Positions 46,097-55,181 of a stretch of 64,000 nucleotides of DNA are shown here, piece after piece; position 1 is the first letter of the stretch; each line of letters opens with the position of its first letter. The DNA lies in assembly GCF_017161405.1 (NCBI RefSeq), contig NZ_CP071051.1, positions 2,356,001 to 2,420,000 on the forward strand, given 5' to 3'. The stretch is from Leucobacter sp. CX169. GTDB lineage: Bacteria; Actinomycetota; Actinomycetes; Actinomycetales; Microbacteriaceae. The notes under the pieces were generated by a model. That model saw nothing but the letters and a program-made list of their open reading frames with translations. It ran no database searches and was not told the origin of the DNA. The position numbers and the translations under genes were made by a program.

Positions 46097-47344
46097 CTAC
46101 CCCGCCGACTCGGCCGGGGCAACCGCGGGGAGGGGCGGATCCTGCGAGAGCAGCAACTCGTGCACGCCCGCGCCTTCCGCGCCCATCGCATTCACCGTCG
46201 CGCGCGTGCGCTCGCGCACATCCGCGTCGAAGTCGGGCGACTGGCAGACCCCCTGCGGGGCGTCACTCGCGACTGAGCACCACTTGTACCCGCCGTTTTG
46301 CAGGTTGGTCGCCGGCGCCCACGCGAGGTCGTTCGTCGTCCAGGTGCCGTCCGCCTGCTTCGCGAACTGGATGCGCAGCAGCAGGAACTCATTGTTCACC
46401 CGGTTCTCGTAGGGCGCGGACTCGCTGATGCCGTTGCCGGTGCCGTACGCGATGAACTTGCCGTTGTAGGGCTCGATTGGCTGGATCGAGTGGGTGTGGT
46501 GGTTGTAGACGAAGTCGAACAGGCCGCTGTCCATGAGCGCGTGCGCGTTACCGGTCTGCTGTACGTCGGGAACGGTCGAGTACTCGGTACCCGCGTGCTG
46601 CACACCGATCACGAGGTCGGCGCCGAGATCGCGTGCGCGCTGCGCCTTCTCGATCGAGCGCTCGGGCGCGAGCGGGTAGTCGACCTGCCAGGCCGCCTCG
46701 GGCTCGAAGCCGTTGAGCGAGAAGGTGGAGGTGATGAACGCGATCTTCGCGCCGTTCGCCTCAACGATCAGGATCTCGTTGGCCTCGGCTTCGGAACGAT
46801 AGGAGCCGGTGTGCTTGATGCCGTTCGCATCGAGCGTGTCGAGTGTGCGGTTCAGGCCTTCCGTTCCCATGTCGATCGTGTGGTTGCTGGCGGTCGTGCA
46901 CACGTCGTAGCCGAGCTGGGCGGCGGCAACCGCGAGCTCGGGGGGAGTATTGAAGATCGGGTAGCCCGTGAAGACGCCACCGAGGGCACCGAGCGGGGTC
47001 TCCTGCTGGCAGACTGACACGTCGCTGCGGTCGAGGTACGGCTTCTGCCCCTCGAGCAGCGGGAACAGGTCGTAGTTTCGCCCCTCAGCCGTCGTCGGGA
47101 TCGCAAACGGGCGCCAGAGGCCCGGGTGGAACAGCATGTCACCTGTGATCGTCAGCGTCGTGCAGTGATCCGTCGGGCAGGCGGGGCCTGCGCCCGGCTG
47201 CGGCTCCGGCTCGGGGGCGGGTGGCGGGGTGGGGGCCGCTGTCGGCTGGGGCTTCGGAGCCGGATCGGGCTCGGCCTGGCAGGCCGACAGCCCGAACAAC
47301 AGGGTGACGGCGGCGAGGGCCGCGAGGGTCTTCCGAATGCGCAT
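46097..47344 (-). CDS. CapA-family lipoprotein
   Basis: 415 residues. The signal peptide LAALAAVTLLFGLSAC ends in a lipobox Cys near residue 22, followed by a Pro/Glu-rich linker. The CapA domain (PGA_cap, metallophosphatase-like fold) begins TLTITGDMLFHP and contains CTTASNHTIDMG and VQHAGTEYSTVPDVQQ, and FVYNHHTHSIQPIE. Members are linked to poly-gamma-glutamate capsule synthesis, but no capB or capC gene is near, so the role here is open. It is divergent from pstS, sharing the PHO-box region. Confidence 0.85.
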   Translation of the reverse strand: MRIRKTLAALAAVTLLFGLSACQAEPDPAPKPQPTAAPTPPPAPEPEPQPGAGPACPTDHCTTLTITGDMLFHPGLWRPFAIPTTAEGRNYDLFPLLEGQKPYLDRSDVSVCQQETPLGALGGVFTGYPIFNTPPELAVAAAQLGYDVCTTASNHTIDMGTEGLNRTLDTLDANGIKHTGSYRSEAEANEILIVEANGAKIAFITSTFSLNGFEPEAAWQVDYPLAPERSIEKAQRARDLGADLVIGVQHAGTEYSTVPDVQQTGNAHALMDSGLFDFVYNHHTHSIQPIEPYNGKFIAYGTGNGISESAPYENRVNNEFLLLRIQFAKQADGTWTTNDLAWAPATNLQNGGYKWCSVASDAPQGVCQSPDFDADVRERTRATVNAMGAEGAGVHELLLSQDPPLPAVAPAESAG

Positions 47345-47410
47345 TTCCCCATGCTATCTGTGCGCAGGATCCGCGCGGTCGCGGTCCACTGCACCATTTC
47401 GGCGCCGTTC

Positions 47411-47432
47411 GTTCACCCTCCGTTTACCTCCA
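47411..47432. promoter_or_regulatory. PHO-box-like direct repeat upstream of pstS
   Basis: Two adjoining 11-base units start GTTCACC and GTTTACC, about 75 bases before the pstS start, in the 162-base divergent region with the capA-like gene. This is the best match in the window to the actinobacterial PHO-box pattern. Confidence 0.65.
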
Positions 47433-47506
47433 GGCGAGACACTCGTCATGTCGGATGCTTAGCGTTTCAACCGAGGCAGTTCCGCCTCTCCCCACACGCA
47501 ATCGAA

Positions 47507-48616
47507 ATGGACACCTCTTCCGTGAAGATTTCTCCCGTTCTTAAGGCTGTTGCAATCGGCGGCCTGGCCGCCCTGGCGCTCTCCTCGTGCGCCGCGAACG
47601 AGTCGGCCACCCCCGACTCGTCGGCCGCGGCCTCGACCCTCTCCGGCGAGCTCGTCGGCGCCGGTGCATCGTCGCAGGATGCCGCACAGCAGGCATGGAT
47701 CGCGGGCTTCCAGACCGCGCACGAGAAGGTCACCGTCAACTACGACCCGTCCGGCTCGGGCGCCGGCCGCGAGACCTTCCAGCAGGGCGCCAGCGCGTTC
47801 GCCGGCTCGGATCGCGCGTTCAAGACCGACGAGATCACCGCCGGCCCCTTCCAGGGGTGCGCCGCAGGCTCGGGCATCGTCGAGATCCCCGCCTACATCT
47901 CCCCCATCGCAGTGATCTTCAACCTCGACGGCGTGGACTCGCTGAACTTGGACGCGGCCACCGTCGCCAACATCTTCACCGGCAAGATCACCAACTGGAA
48001 CGACCCGGCGATCGCCGCGCAGAACGCCGACGCAACGCTGCCCGACCTGGCGATCACCGCTGTGCACCGCTCGGACAAGTCGGGCACGACCGGCAACTTC
48101 ACCGACTACCTGTCGGCCGCGGCCCCCGAGGCGTGGACCGACGGATCGGTCGAGGAGTGGCCGCTCGCGAGCGGCGAGGCTGCCCAGGGCACCTCGGGTG
48201 TCGTTGACGCCGTCACGAACGGCGTGGGCACCATCGGCTATGCCGACGCATCGCGCGCCGGTGAACTCGGCACCGTGAAGATCAAGGTCGGCGACGAGTT
48301 CATCGCGTACTCGCCCGAGGCAGCAGCCTCGATCGTCGACGTTTCTCCGATCGAGGAGGGCCGCACCGCGAACGACCTCGCGATCGCGATCGACCGCACC
48401 TCGACCGAGGCAGGCGTCTACCCGATCGTCCTCGTGAGCTACCTCATCGGGTGCGAGGAGTACGCGACGGCCGGCAACGCCGAGCTGGTGCGCGAGTACT
48501 TCACCTACGTGACGAGCGAGGACGGCCAGAAGGTCGCCGCTGATGCCGCCGGCAGCGCGCCGATCTCGGCCGACCTGCGCAGCAAGGTCGAGCCCGCCAT
48601 CGCGGCGATCAAGTAG
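47507..48616 (+). CDS. pstS: Phosphate ABC transporter substrate-binding lipoprotein
   Basis: 369 residues. The signal peptide VAIGGLAALALSSC ends in a lipobox Cys. Phosphate-binding segments are visible: GAGASSQDAAQQAW, NYDPSGSGAGRETFQQG, FAGSDRAF, HRSDKSGTTGNF and TSGVVDAVTNGVGTIGYAD. It delivers phosphate to the PstCAB pump outside the membrane. ATG at 47507 and GTG at 47522 are both possible starts; neither has a clear ribosome site. It leads the pstS-C-A-B operon and is followed by a strong hairpin. Confidence 0.95.
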   Translation: MDTSSVKISPVLKAVAIGGLAALALSSCAANESATPDSSAAASTLSGELVGAGASSQDAAQQAWIAGFQTAHEKVTVNYDPSGSGAGRETFQQGASAFAGSDRAFKTDEITAGPFQGCAAGSGIVEIPAYISPIAVIFNLDGVDSLNLDAATVANIFTGKITNWNDPAIAAQNADATLPDLAITAVHRSDKSGTTGNFTDYLSAAAPEAWTDGSVEEWPLASGEAAQGTSGVVDAVTNGVGTIGYADASRAGELGTVKIKVGDEFIAYSPEAAASIVDVSPIEEGRTANDLAIAIDRTSTEAGVYPIVLVSYLIGCEEYATAGNAELVREYFTYVTSEDGQKVAADAAGSAPISADLRSKVEPAIAAIK

Positions 48617-48623
48617 TCGACTC

Positions 48624-48651
48624 GGGGGCGGGGCGTTCGCGCCCCGCCCCC
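48624..48651 (+). terminator. Stable TTCG hairpin between pstS and pstC
   Basis: A perfect 12-base stem (GGGGGCGGGGCG and complement) with a TTCG loop lies seven bases after the pstS stop. It has no T tract, so partial termination or 3' end protection is likely, giving more PstS than PstCAB. Confidence 0.65.
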
Positions 48652-48720
48652 GGATCCTGCACCGCACCTCGCTTTCCCCTGGCCCACCGCCCTACCGTCC
48701 GAGAGAAGGATCACCACTCG

Positions 48721-49659
48721 ATGACCGTCTTGCCCGCGAAACGATCGGCCACTGGCCGCCTCGGCGATCGCGTTTTCTCGCGTTCGGCGGTGTTTGCGGG
48801 GAGCATGATCCTCGTCACGCTCGCCGCGGTCGCGCTCTTCCTCATCGTGCAGAGCGTCCCGGCCTTCTTCGCCACCGGTGAAACCGCCTCCGTGCTCACC
48901 AGCAACTTCTGGTCCTACGTCGGGCCGCTCGTCTTCGGCACTGTCTGGGCCGCGGTCCTCGCCCTCGCGATCTCGCTGCCGCTTGCCATCGGCATCGCCC
49001 TCTTCATCTCGCACTACGCGCCTCGCCGCCTCGCGCAGGCGCTCGGCTACATTGTCGACCTGCTGGCCGCCGTCCCCTCCGTCGTCTTTGGCCTGTGGGG
49101 CATCGGCGTGCTGGCACCGGCCGTGCAGCCCATCTACTCCTGGCTCGTAGAGAACATGGGGTGGTTCCCGCTCTTCGCCGGCCCCGTCTCGGGCACCGGC
49201 CGCACCATCCTCACGGCGTCCGTCGTGCTCGCCGTCATGATCCTGCCCATCATGACCGCTATCTGCCGCGAGATCTTCCTGCAGGCCCCCGTGCTGCACG
49301 AGGAGGCCGCGCTCGCGCTCGGCGCCACCCGCTGGGAGATGATCCGCCTCGCCGTCCTGCCGTTCGGCCGCGCCGGCATCGTGTCGGCCGCCATGCTCGG
49401 CCTCGGCCGCGCGCTCGGCGAGACGATGGCCGTGGCCATGGTGCTCTCCGCGACCGGCACCGTGTCACTCGCCCTGCTCACCTCGCAGAACCCCTCGACG
49501 ATCGCCGCCAACATCGCGCTCACCTTCCCCGAGGCGTACGGCGAGAACGTGAACGTATTGATCGCGACGGGCCTCATCTTGTTCGTTGTCACCTTCCTCG
49601 TGAACGCGGGCGCCCGCGCGATCGTGAACCGCCGCAAAGAGTTCTCGGGAGCTAACTGA
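48721..49659 (+). CDS. pstC: Phosphate ABC transporter permease PstC
   Basis: 312 residues, about six membrane helices. The inner-membrane EAA loop that contacts the ATPase is EEAALALGATRWEMIRLAVLP. LGRALGETMAVAMVL is typical of PstC. It is followed directly by pstA, whose ATG overlaps its stop by one base. RBS GAGAAGGA lies before the ATG at 48721. Confidence 0.95.
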   Translation: MTVLPAKRSATGRLGDRVFSRSAVFAGSMILVTLAAVALFLIVQSVPAFFATGETASVLTSNFWSYVGPLVFGTVWAAVLALAISLPLAIGIALFISHYAPRRLAQALGYIVDLLAAVPSVVFGLWGIGVLAPAVQPIYSWLVENMGWFPLFAGPVSGTGRTILTASVVLAVMILPIMTAICREIFLQAPVLHEEAALALGATRWEMIRLAVLPFGRAGIVSAAMLGLGRALGETMAVAMVLSATGTVSLALLTSQNPSTIAANIALTFPEAYGENVNVLIATGLILFVVTFLVNAGARAIVNRRKEFSGAN

Positions 49660-50759
49660 TGACCTCATTCGATACGCTCACTCGCGACAACTCCTCGCGC
49701 ACCTCAGGCGGCTCGCTGCTCGCCAGCAACCGTCTGCCCCGCGGCACCGCCTGGGTCGTACTCGCCATCGCCCTCGCCGTCTCGTTCGCCCTGTTCGGCC
49801 TGCTCGCCGCCGCGAACGGATCGGCGCTCAGCGTGCCGGGCGCCTCGGTCGTCGGCGTGCTGCTGTACCTCGCCTCGCTCACCCTCATCTCAGGCCTCGT
49901 CGAGGGGCGCCGTCAGGCGGTCGACCGCCTGGTCACCGGGCTTGTAACCTCAGCGTTCGTGCTTGCCATGGTGCCGCTCGTGTCGGTCGCCATCACGGTG
50001 GTCAGTAACGGCGTGAACCGCATGGACCCCGAGTTCTTCAACTCGTCGATGCGCAATGTCACCGGCGAGGGCGGCGGCGCGCTGCACGCCATGGTCGGCA
50101 CGCTGCTGATCACGCTCGCGGCAACCGTCATCTCGGTGCCTGTCGGCCTCATGACCTCGATCTACCTCGTCGAGTACGGCCGCGGCCGGCTCGCCAAGCT
50201 CATCACCTTCCTCGTCGACGTCATGACGGGTATTCCATCCATCGTCGCCGGCCTCTTCGCCTATGCCGCGTTCGCGATCTTCCTCGGCCCGGGTGCTCGG
50301 CTCGGCATCGCCGGTGCCGTCGCGCTCGCGGTGCTGATGACCCCGGTCGTCGTGCGCTCGAGCGAGGAGATGCTGCGGCTCGTCCCGAACGAGCTGCGCG
50401 AGGCCGCCTACGCGCTCGGCGTGCCCAAGTGGCTCACGATCGTCAAGGTCGTGCTGCCGACCGCGATCGCCGGCATTACGACGGGCGTCATGCTCGCCAT
50501 CGCCCGTGTGATCGGCGAGACTGCCCCGCTCTTGATCGCCGCCGGCTTCACCGCGAGCATGAACTACAACCTGTTCGCCGACCGCATGCAGTCGCTGCCG
50601 GTCTACGTCTACACGCAGTATGCGAACCAGGGAAACCCGGCGTTCGCCTTCCTCGACCGCGCCTGGGCCGCGGCCCTCGTGCTCATTCTCATCGTGATGG
50701 CGCTCAACCTGATTGCGCGCCTCGTGGCGAAGGTATTCGCCCCCAAGACCGGGCGCTAG
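49659..50759 (+). CDS. pstA: Phosphate ABC transporter permease PstA
   Basis: 366 residues, longer than the usual 280-300 by an N-terminal extension with two extra hydrophobic segments. The permease core has LVEYGRGRLAKLITFLVDVMTG, the EAA loop LREAAYALGVPKWLTIVKVVLP and ARVIGETAPLL. It pairs with PstC to form the phosphate channel. The start overlaps the pstC stop (TGATG). Confidence 0.95.
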   Translation: MTSFDTLTRDNSSRTSGGSLLASNRLPRGTAWVVLAIALAVSFALFGLLAAANGSALSVPGASVVGVLLYLASLTLISGLVEGRRQAVDRLVTGLVTSAFVLAMVPLVSVAITVVSNGVNRMDPEFFNSSMRNVTGEGGGALHAMVGTLLITLAATVISVPVGLMTSIYLVEYGRGRLAKLITFLVDVMTGIPSIVAGLFAYAAFAIFLGPGARLGIAGAVALAVLMTPVVVRSSEEMLRLVPNELREAAYALGVPKWLTIVKVVLPTAIAGITTGVMLAIARVIGETAPLLIAAGFTASMNYNLFADRMQSLPVYVYTQYANQGNPAFAFLDRAWAAALVLILIVMALNLIARLVAKVFAPKTGR

Positions 50760-50786
50760 CCCACCACTTCAAGCAAAGGATCACAC

Positions 50787-51566
50787 ATGTCGAAGCGCAT
50801 CGAGGTCAAAGATCTCAACGTCTACTACAGCAAGTTCCTGGCTGTCGAGGATGTCTCTCTCGCGATCGAGCCGCGCTCGGTCACCGCCTTCATCGGCCCC
50901 TCGGGCTGCGGCAAGTCGACCTTCCTGCGCACGCTGAACCGCATGCACGAGGTCATCCCCGGAGCCCGCGTGCAGGGTGAGGTGCTGCTCGACGGCGACG
51001 ATCTGTACGGTCCCGGGGTCGACCCCGTGCTCGTGCGCCGCCAGGTCGGCATGGTATTCCAGCGCCCAAACCCGTTCCCGACCATGTCGATTCGCGAGAA
51101 TGTGCTGGCAGGGGTGCGCCTGAACAACTCGCGCATCTCGAAGAGCGACGCCGACGACCTCGTCGAGAAGTCCCTCTCGGGCGCGAACCTCTGGAACGAG
51201 GTCAAGGATCGGCTCGACAAGCCCGGCTCGGGCCTCTCCGGCGGCCAGCAGCAGCGCCTCTGCATCGCCCGCGCCATCGCGGTCTCCCCCGATGTACTGC
51301 TGATGGACGAGCCCTGCTCGGCCCTCGACCCGATCTCGACCCTCGCGATCGAGGACCTGATCGACGATCTCAAGAAGGAATACACGATCGTCATCGTGAC
51401 GCACAACATGCAGCAGGCATCGCGCGTCTCAGACCGGACTGCGTTCTTCAACATCGCAGGCACCGGCAAGCCCGGCAAGCTCATCGAGTACGACGATACG
51501 ACGAAGATCTTCTCGACGCCCTCAGTGCAGTCGACCGAGGACTACGTGTCGGGCCGCTTCGGCTAG
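50787..51566 (+). CDS. pstB: Phosphate ABC transporter ATP-binding protein
   Basis: 259 residues. Walker [10 protein letters not shown] near 34-42, Q-loop in [12 protein letters not shown], signature [16 protein letters not shown], Walker [14 protein letters not shown] and the switch His in IVTHNMQQA. It powers phosphate uptake. It is the last gene of the operon, with AAAGGA before the ATG and a terminator 12 bases after the stop. Confidence 0.97.
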   Translation: MSKRIEVKDLNVYYSKFLAVEDVSLAIEPRSVTAFIGPSGCGKSTFLRTLNRMHEVIPGARVQGEVLLDGDDLYGPGVDPVLVRRQVGMVFQRPNPFPTMSIRENVLAGVRLNNSRISKSDADDLVEKSLSGANLWNEVKDRLDKPGSGLSGGQQQRLCIARAIAVSPDVLLMDEPCSALDPISTLAIEDLIDDLKKEYTIVIVTHNMQQASRVSDRTAFFNIAGTGKPGKLIEYDDTTKIFSTPSVQSTEDYVSGRFG

Positions 51567-51578
51567 ACAGTTCTGCAG

Positions 51579-51617
51579 CAAACGGCCAGCGCGTCCTTAC
51601 GGGCGGCTGGCCGTTTG
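51579..51617 (+). terminator. Terminator of the pst operon
   Basis: A 12-base perfect stem (CAAACGGCCAGC and complement) with a 15-base loop starts 12 bases after the pstB stop. Confidence 0.8.
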
Positions 51618-51980
51618 CGTTGGGAGGGGCGCGCGGCGCGGTGCGGCGCGGCGCGGCCTGGCGCGGCGCGTAAATCATGTCGGAAACGCGAAACGTGTCG
51701 GAGACCCTCGCCCGAGGCGGTGCAGCATGATTGCCATTTCCGACTTGATTCACAAGGCCGGGCTGCGCCACGGCAGGACCTGCCACAGACACGACGTCAG
51801 AATCCGCCGGCTGCGGCACAGGACCCGCCAGACGCGCGGGAACGAAGAGGGCCAGGCCACGGAAACGCCTCTCGGCGGAAGGCCGCTCGCAGCGGCGAAA
51901 ATTGGAGCCCGGGGTTACCGTGGCCCGGCAGCATCAATTGTAGCGCCGAGCATTCCGCCTTGCTGACTGCCCGCTGAACC
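51618..51980. other. Gene-free stretch with GC-only low-complexity run
   Basis: No convincing gene. Bases 51629-51672 are almost purely G and C, built of GCGGCGCG-like units. A 79-codon plus-strand frame begins at 51727 but its product is Arg-rich and unlike any family. Otherwise nothing recognised. Confidence 0.6.
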
Positions 51981-52634
51981 CTACGCGTGCATCGCGGTGG
52001 CGCGCAGCTCCTGCGGGAACTCAGTGGTGCGATCGCCCAAGAGCGCCATGCGGTAGGTCATGCGCGCCGCCTGCTCGAGATTCTGTGCCTTGCGGAACGC
52101 GTCGTCGGGGTCGGTGCTGAGCACCGAGCAGCCGTGGTTGCCGAGCACGATGGCGTCGCAGCCGCGCATCGCCTCGGACGCGGCCTCGGCGAGCGCCTCG
52201 GATCCGTTCGGGAAGAACGGGATCCGCCCGATCTTCGGCACGTAGGCGACGTGGTCGAGGATGTGCTGGCGGATGGGGAGCCCGAGCTCGTCGAGCATGA
52301 CCGAGTACTCGGGGTGCAGGTGCATCACGACGGTCGCGTCAGGGCGCACCGCGTACACGCCGTGGTGCAGGCGCCACTCGCTCGAGGGCTTGGGGCCGTC
52401 CAGATGCTCGCCGCTCGCCGAGAGCAGCGCGAAGGTGTCGCGGGTGAGCGCGTCGAAGAAGGTGCCCGTGGCGGTCACGATGATCTCGCCGGTCTCGGGG
52501 TCGCGCGCCGAGAGGTTCCCGGCGCTGCCCACCACCAGCCCGCGCTCGACCGACGCTCGCCCGATCGCACAGAATCGTTCGATGACGCGGTCCCACTTGG
52601 GATCTGAAATACCTGCTGCAGCTGCCCTATTCAC
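51981..52634 (-). CDS. Class II aldolase/adducin family protein
   Basis: 217 residues. The zinc site of L-fuculose-phosphate-type aldolases is seen in VVMHLHPEYSVM (two His near residues 103-105) and a later His in IVLGNHGCSVL; VGSAGNLSARD near residue 36 is the phosphate-binding loop. The substrate is not known; members include sugar-phosphate aldolases and decarboxylases. It runs in the same direction as the hypothetical gene at 52697, 62 bases downstream of it. Confidence 0.88.
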   Translation of the reverse strand: MNRAAAAGISDPKWDRVIERFCAIGRASVERGLVVGSAGNLSARDPETGEIIVTATGTFFDALTRDTFALLSASGEHLDGPKPSSEWRLHHGVYAVRPDATVVMHLHPEYSVMLDELGLPIRQHILDHVAYVPKIGRIPFFPNGSEALAEAASEAMRGCDAIVLGNHGCSVLSTDPDDAFRKAQNLEQAARMTYRMALLGDRTTEFPQELRATAMHA

Positions 52635-52696
52635 ATCTCGATGCTACCGCTGGTGTGTGATGTCGAGCGCCCGGCAGGATCCTGCCGCTGGTCGCG

Positions 52697-53350
52697 CTAT
52701 GCGAGCGTGCCGGAGCGCCAGCGCCGGGCGCCCGCGTGCAGGTCGCGCGCGAACTCGTCGTAGCGCAGGGCGCGCGTGGTGAGGGCGCCCGCGTGCTGGT
52801 CGTCATGCGGGTCGCGGGAGTCCGCGAGCGCCGCCGCCCCCAGCGAGAGCAGCTTGCAGGTGCTCGCGGCGCGATCAAGCGCGGCCGCGAAGTCGCCAGT
52901 AAACACCCCGCGCAGGATCGTGTCGCACAGCCCGACAACGGCCTCGGGAGATGCGGGGGTCTCGATCCCGGCCACGATCGGGTCGATCATGTGCGCGGCT
53001 CGCTCCGCTCCCAGGCGGAAGAGCTCGGCCGTGCCCTCTGGGTCGCCGGTCGCGATCCTGCGCAAGAGGTAGAGGCGCCAGAGCACCCCGGCGAGGGAAT
53101 GCGGGCCCGAGTCAGCCCACATCTCGGCGATGTCGTCGATGCCGGGCGCGTCGCTTAAGCGTTCGATCGGGTCGGCAATCGCGATGACGCGGGCCACGAT
53201 CTCGGGGTCGGCGACGCTGCGCACGCGATCGAGCAGGGCCCAGGCCGTCTCCTGCGCCAGGCGCAGCGTGACCGCGGGGTCTTTCGCGCCGATAATCCAA
53301 TCGAACTGCGCGCTCGGCTGCAGGATCGGGCGGAGATGTTCGCGAGACAC
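52697..53350 (-). CDS. Hypothetical protein upstream of the class II aldolase
   Basis: 217 residues, predicted all-helical and soluble, Ala/Leu/Arg-rich, without signal peptide or membrane helix. No catalytic motif is recognised. Repeated patterns such as AALDRAAST and ELFRLGAERAAHM suggest a helical repeat fold. Codon use fits the chromosome. ATG at 53350 gives MSREHLRPILQPSAQFDW; no clear ribosome site. It may be in an operon with the aldolase. Confidence 0.7.
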   Translation of the reverse strand: MSREHLRPILQPSAQFDWIIGAKDPAVTLRLAQETAWALLDRVRSVADPEIVARVIAIADPIERLSDAPGIDDIAEMWADSGPHSLAGVLWRLYLLRRIATGDPEGTAELFRLGAERAAHMIDPIVAGIETPASPEAVVGLCDTILRGVFTGDFAAALDRAASTCKLLSLGAAALADSRDPHDDQHAGALTTRALRYDEFARDLHAGARRWRSGTLA

Positions 53351-53490
53351 TGGCTTCCCATCTGTTGAACGGTGCTGGAGTCAGCCGATTCTATGCCTCG
53401 TGGCTGCATTCCCGTCGGGTGTACATGGCCGCCCGCCAAACCTCATAGAATGGTGAGGTCCGTTCGTGCGTCAGCGCGAAACGGAATGTT

Positions 53491-53566
53491 GGGCCTGTAG
53501 CTCAGTTGGTAGAGCATCGGACTTTTAATCCGCGGGTCGCGGGTTCGAGCCCCGCCGGGCCCACCA
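53491..53566 (+). tRNA. tRNA-Lys (anticodon TTT)
   Basis: Complete cloverleaf: acceptor GGGCCTG with CGGGCCC, D arm GCTCAGTTGGTAGAGC, anticodon loop CTTTTAA, T arm GCGGGTTCGAGCCCCGC and encoded CCA end. The 3' part is the likely attachment site of the island that follows. Confidence 0.96.
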
Positions 53567-53599
53567 ATCAGCACAAGGGGAAGACCCCCATCAGGGCGG

Positions 53600-53790
53600 C
53601 TAGCCGTTTTCGACCTGCACCTTATTTTGCACCTTATCCCGATACCGGCTCGCAGCCTGCTCGGCCAGCGCAAGCTTCTGCTCGGCGATTGCGTGGGTGT
53701 AGGTCGAGAGCGTCATGCTCGGGTTGTTACCCATCATTTCCGCCACGCTCGCGATGTCTGCACCGTCGGCATAAACGTGAAAGGTTGAGC
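53600..53790 (-). pseudogene. C-terminal remnant of a tyrosine integrase
   Basis: Reading the minus strand towards the tRNA gives YADGADIASVAEMMGNNP, then SMTLSTYTHAIAEQK, and a stop at 53600. This is the last part of a phage-type tyrosine recombinase, with the nucleophile Tyr in STYTH. The frame closes with TAA at 53816 and similarity fades before that, so most of the enzyme, including the Arg and His residues, is gone. Its end lies 33 bases from the tRNA-Lys gene, the typical layout of a tRNA-inserted element. Confidence 0.75.
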
Positions 53791-54036
53791 CATCACCACA
53801 GTCGAGTTCGATCGCTTAGGGTTCGGCGACGCTGGCGAGGTTTTCGCGCGTAGGCCAGGTCCCTGAGGTCTGGTCTCGACCGGAGTACAGCTTCCACGCC
53901 GCTCAACTCACAGGACCCGGTGTGTCGCGTCTACGGTATCGCGGGCGGGTCTACGACTCGAAAAGCGATATGGCTCCTGCGCCACAGAACAAGAACAAGT
54001 AGACGGGACTGCTGCAGCTTTGCTTGTCTCGGGTTG

Positions 54037-54900
54037 TTAGGCCGCGAGTGCGACGTTTGTGATCATTTCATACTCGATCGGGGCGAGTCAGCCAAGGCTG
54101 CGCTGGCGGCGGCGCCGGTGGTAGGTGCCCTCGATCCAGTGCACCATCGCGAGCCGCAGTTCGGCCTTGGTCGCCCAGCGTTTCCGGTTCAGGACGTTCT
54201 TCTGCAGCAGCGCGAAGAAGGACTCCATCGCGGCGTTGTCACCACACGCGCCGACCCGCCCCATCGACCCGGTCAGCCCGGCCTGGGTGAGGGCGTGGAC
54301 GAACTTCCGGGACCGGAACTGCAATCCGCGGTCCGAATGCACCACAGTGCCCTGCGGGTCACGCCGTGCGACCGCAGAGACCGCCAGAGACGCCTGCATG
54401 CGGTCATCAATGGCGTAGCCGACGATCCGGTTGGAATAGACATCTTTGATCGCGCAGAGGTAAAGCTTGCCCTCACCGGTCCAGTGCTCGGTGATGTCTG
54501 TCAGCCAGAGCTCGTTCGGGCGGGCCGCGGTGAAGCGGCGCTCGACGAAGTCGTCGTGCACCGGCGGGCCAGCCTTCCTGTTCACGCCGCGCTTCTTCGC
54601 GAGCACGCTCCAGATCCGCTGCTGCGAGCACGCCTTCCACACGGTCCGCTCCGACACGCTCACACCGCTTGCGCGGAGCTCGTCGGCGATGAACCCGTAG
54701 CCGAACTCGGGGTCGTCCTTGTGGACGTCGTAGGCGGCGTTGATCAGGTGCGCCTGGTCCCAGTCGCGTTGCGAGACGGGCTCTTTCTCCCAGGCGTAGA
54801 ACGCCTGTTTGCTGAAGCCCAACACCCGGCAGGTCACCACGACGGGCACCGGGCAGGGTGCACTCGTCGCGGCCAGTTCACGGACCAGCGGGTAGATCAT
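54037..54900 (-). pseudogene. IS3 element A orfB with premature TGA
   Basis: Integrase-type DDE transposase: Asp in LWLTDITEHW, Asp in VVHSDRGLQ and Glu in NAAMESFFALLQK are all present. The frame reads ...RRRRQRSLG, then TGA at 54088-54090, then continues LAPIEYEMITNVALAA to a TAA at 54037. In element B the same position is CGA (Arg in LGRLTPIEFE). The shortened product has 270 residues. A single C to T change explains it; loss of function is likely but not proven because the triad is upstream. Confidence 0.8.
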
Positions 54901-55181
54901 TTGGGGAGGATGTCACGCGCCAGATACGCCGCCGCGCGGCGCAGCACCTCGTTCTCCTGCTCCAGCAGCCGGTTCCGTTTGCGCAACTCGCGCAGCTCGG
55001 CCGCCTCCTCGGAGGTGGTGCCAGGCCTGGCACCCTCGTTGACTTCGGCGGTCTTGACCCAGCTCTGGACACAGGACTCGCTGATCCCGAAGTCCTTCGC
55101 GATCTGCTTGAACGAGGCCTCTCGTTTCCGGGCAATCGCGACGACGTCCTGACGGAACTCCGCGGGGTATGGCTTAGGCAT
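54897..55181 (-). CDS. IS3 element A orfA (HTH transposase subunit)
   Basis: 94 residues. A helix-turn-helix (SFKQIAKDFGISESCVQSWV) is followed by a leucine zipper-like helix (ELRELRKRNRLLEQENEVL). It starts MPKPYPAEFRQDVV and ends overlapping orfB by four bases. Confidence 0.9.
   Translation of the reverse strand: MPKPYPAEFRQDVVAIARKREASFKQIAKDFGISESCVQSWVKTAEVNEGARPGTTSEEAAELRELRKRNRLLEQENEVLRRAAAYLARDILPK

Noticed and set aside
51727-51966. 79-codon plus-strand frame after the pst operon
   Set aside because: Arg/His-rich product, no similarity, no convincing ribosome site, and it follows a GC-only low-complexity run.
52672-52687. 16-base perfect palindrome CGGCAGGATCCTGCCG between two genes
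   Set aside because: It has no loop and no T run, so it is not a good terminator, and there is no matching operator elsewhere in the window.
53506-53853. Plus-strand frame overlapping the tRNA-Lys gene
   Set aside because: It runs through the tRNA and antisense to the integrase remnant; not a credible protein.
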